Shown here one piece after another: positions 63,290 to 64,000 of a DNA stretch of 64,000 nt. The DNA comes from Streptomyces marianii (GTDB lineage: Bacteria > Actinomycetota > Actinomycetes > Streptomycetales > Streptomycetaceae): assembly GCF_005795905.1 (NCBI RefSeq), contig NZ_VAWE01000001.1, positions 868,001 through 932,000 on the forward strand, given 5' to 3'. The notes under the pieces are model-generated. The model ran no database searches. It worked only from the letters and a program-made list of their open reading frames with translations, and had not been told where the DNA came from. Positions within the stretch are counted from its first letter, which is position 1; each line of letters starts with the position of its first letter. Both the position numbers and the translations under genes were made by a program.

Positions 63290-63480
63290 TGAGCACACAG
63301 GCACAAGAAGCACGAGAGGCGCTGGGTGCCCGGCTTCGCGGCTTCGCGGCTTCCGCAAGGATGCGGGGTTCGCGAGTGGCCGGGCATTCGCGCTGGCCAC
63401 CGGCTGGGCAACTGCGGGGCACCCGCGCTGCGGCATGCGGCAGACAAGCTTGGACAGCTGCTTGCATCTTGAGCCCACGA
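63290..63480 (+). pseudogene. XRE-type regulator fragment
   Basis: QAQEAREALGARLRGF in one frame continues as RKDAGFASGRAFALATGW in another, the N-terminal HTH of Streptomyces XRE/DUF5753 regulators. Broken by at least one frameshift and lacking the rest. Confidence 0.55.
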
Positions 63481-63532
63481 TGATCATCAGTCGCCTGTGA
63501 CCAAATGTGACACGAGAGTCTAAAAATGATCA

Positions 63533-63567
63533 AGGGCCCCACCTCACTGATGTGAGGCAGGGCCCTC
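63533..63567 (-). terminator. Intrinsic terminator of tRNA-Pro copy 2
   Basis: Imperfect stem AGGGCCCCACCTCA / TGAGGCAGGGCCCT with a short loop, and a T-run on the minus strand (TAAAAATG upstream on plus). The flanking bases match those at copy 1, the stem sequence does not. Confidence 0.75.
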
Positions 63568-63587
63568 TCACCTGCGACTTCGAAAAG

Positions 63588-63661
<74 letters not shown>

Positions 63662-63785
63662 GTGCCCGTCTGACCTGGGGTTTCCCCCGGCCGAACGCGC
63701 ACGAGAACCATACCGCACTTCGCCGGGTGGTCACGAACCGATTGCCGGTTGACCTCAAGTGCGGTTGAAGTTGCACGGTGGGCCC

Positions 63786-64000
63786 ATGACGCCGACAGCA
63801 TCGACCACGCCCCGTGACCGCACCCACACCCGCCAGGACCTGGACCGCCTGATGGCCCGGATGACCGGCGACGAGAAGCACGGGCCCGCCGCGACCTCCA
63901 CGCTCGACGCCCTGTGGGTGCTCTACGACCAGGTGCTCAGAGTGACCCCCGAGACCGCCGGTTCGGCGGAGCGCGACCGGTTCCTGCTGTCGAAGGGCCA
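63786..64000 (+). CDS. Transketolase N-terminal domain protein (5' part; runs off right edge)
   Basis: From ATG 63786. After ~40 residues it reads LDALWVLYDQVLRVTPETAG, then SAERDRFLLSKGH, the opening of thiamine-diphosphate transketolase N-terminal subunits (LLSKGHGP in the family). Only ~71 residues lie in the window. It is shorter at the front than the complete transketolase at 4891-7026 and belongs to a different branch, probably the split-subunit type. Confidence 0.8.
   Translation, partial: MTPTASTTPRDRTHTRQDLDRLMARMTGDEKHGPAATSTLDALWVLYDQVLRVTPETAGSAERDRFLLSKG

Overview
The window looks like chromosomal DNA of a Streptomyces (or a very close relative). Coding sequence is GC-rich with strong third-position G/C bias, start codons are often GTG or TTG, many genes overlap by 4 bp (ATGA or GTGA), and the families are typical of the genus: SARP, AfsA, an ArpA-type receptor, a SigB-type sigma factor, DUF5133 and a LAL regulator. 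Everything here was read from the sequence by eye. Family assignments rest on recognised motifs, not on database searches.

Region 1 (1-25.4 kb) is part of a specialised-metabolite gene cluster that continues past the left edge. It holds a regulatory operon (AraC, adenylate-forming ligase, SARP), a translationally coupled primary-metabolism supply operon (chorismate synthase, 3-dehydroquinate synthase, a transposase-like protein, transketolase, a transaldolase-like protein), and tailoring genes (class II aldolase-like protein, FAD/NAD(P)-binding protein, acyl-CoA-dehydrogenase-fold flavoprotein, VAO/PCMH-type flavoprotein oxidase). It also holds a degenerate ligase coupled to a free-standing C-terminal-domain-like protein. 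A complete signalling circuit is present: AfsA-type signal synthase, SDR, NAD-dependent epimerase/reductase and ArpA/ScbR-type TetR receptor. Five 18-bp sites related to gamma-butyrolactone autoregulatory elements (AREs) lie upstream of the AraC operon, a truncated LysR, the degenerate ligase, afsA and the receptor. The likely logic is signal -> receptor release -> AraC/SARP/LysR -> chorismate-derived product. An IS701-family insertion and two inverted copies of a ~200-250 bp repeat bracket much of the cluster.

Region 2 (25.7-30 kb) holds an AraC regulator, a DUF5133 protein, a YihY/BrkB remnant cut off exactly where an RNA-repair operon (Rnl1-type RNA ligase plus polynucleotide kinase-phosphatase) ends. 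Region 3 (30.4-44.3 kb) is a stress/signalling block: DUF350, SigB-family sigma factor with its own SigB-like promoter, PRC-barrel, CBS pair, SpoIIE-type phosphatase, tandem-HAMP hybrid kinase, RsbW-like kinase, STAS protein, a RhoGDI-like protein, a cyclic-nucleotide-binding-fold protein, a metallophosphoesterase and an Sfp-type phosphopantetheinyl transferase.

Region 4 (44.6-54.8 kb) looks like a defence or conflict island next to a tRNA-Pro gene and an IS remnant. It has a 1,513-residue TPR/AAA NTPase, an AAA ATPase with a HEPN-like Rx4H motif, a convergent NYN-type nuclease, a class III nucleotidyl cyclase fused to cold-shock-like OB domains, and a divergent pair ending in a PycTM/DUF5706-like membrane protein. 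I read the last three as a candidate non-canonical Pycsar-type system. Region 5 (55-64 kb) lies between two identical tRNA-Pro(GGG) genes and carries DUF309, a sigma-factor remnant, a secreted subtilase with a P domain, a LAL/LuxR regulator, a secreted small protein and several decayed transposase and XRE fragments. A transketolase N-terminal gene runs off the right edge.
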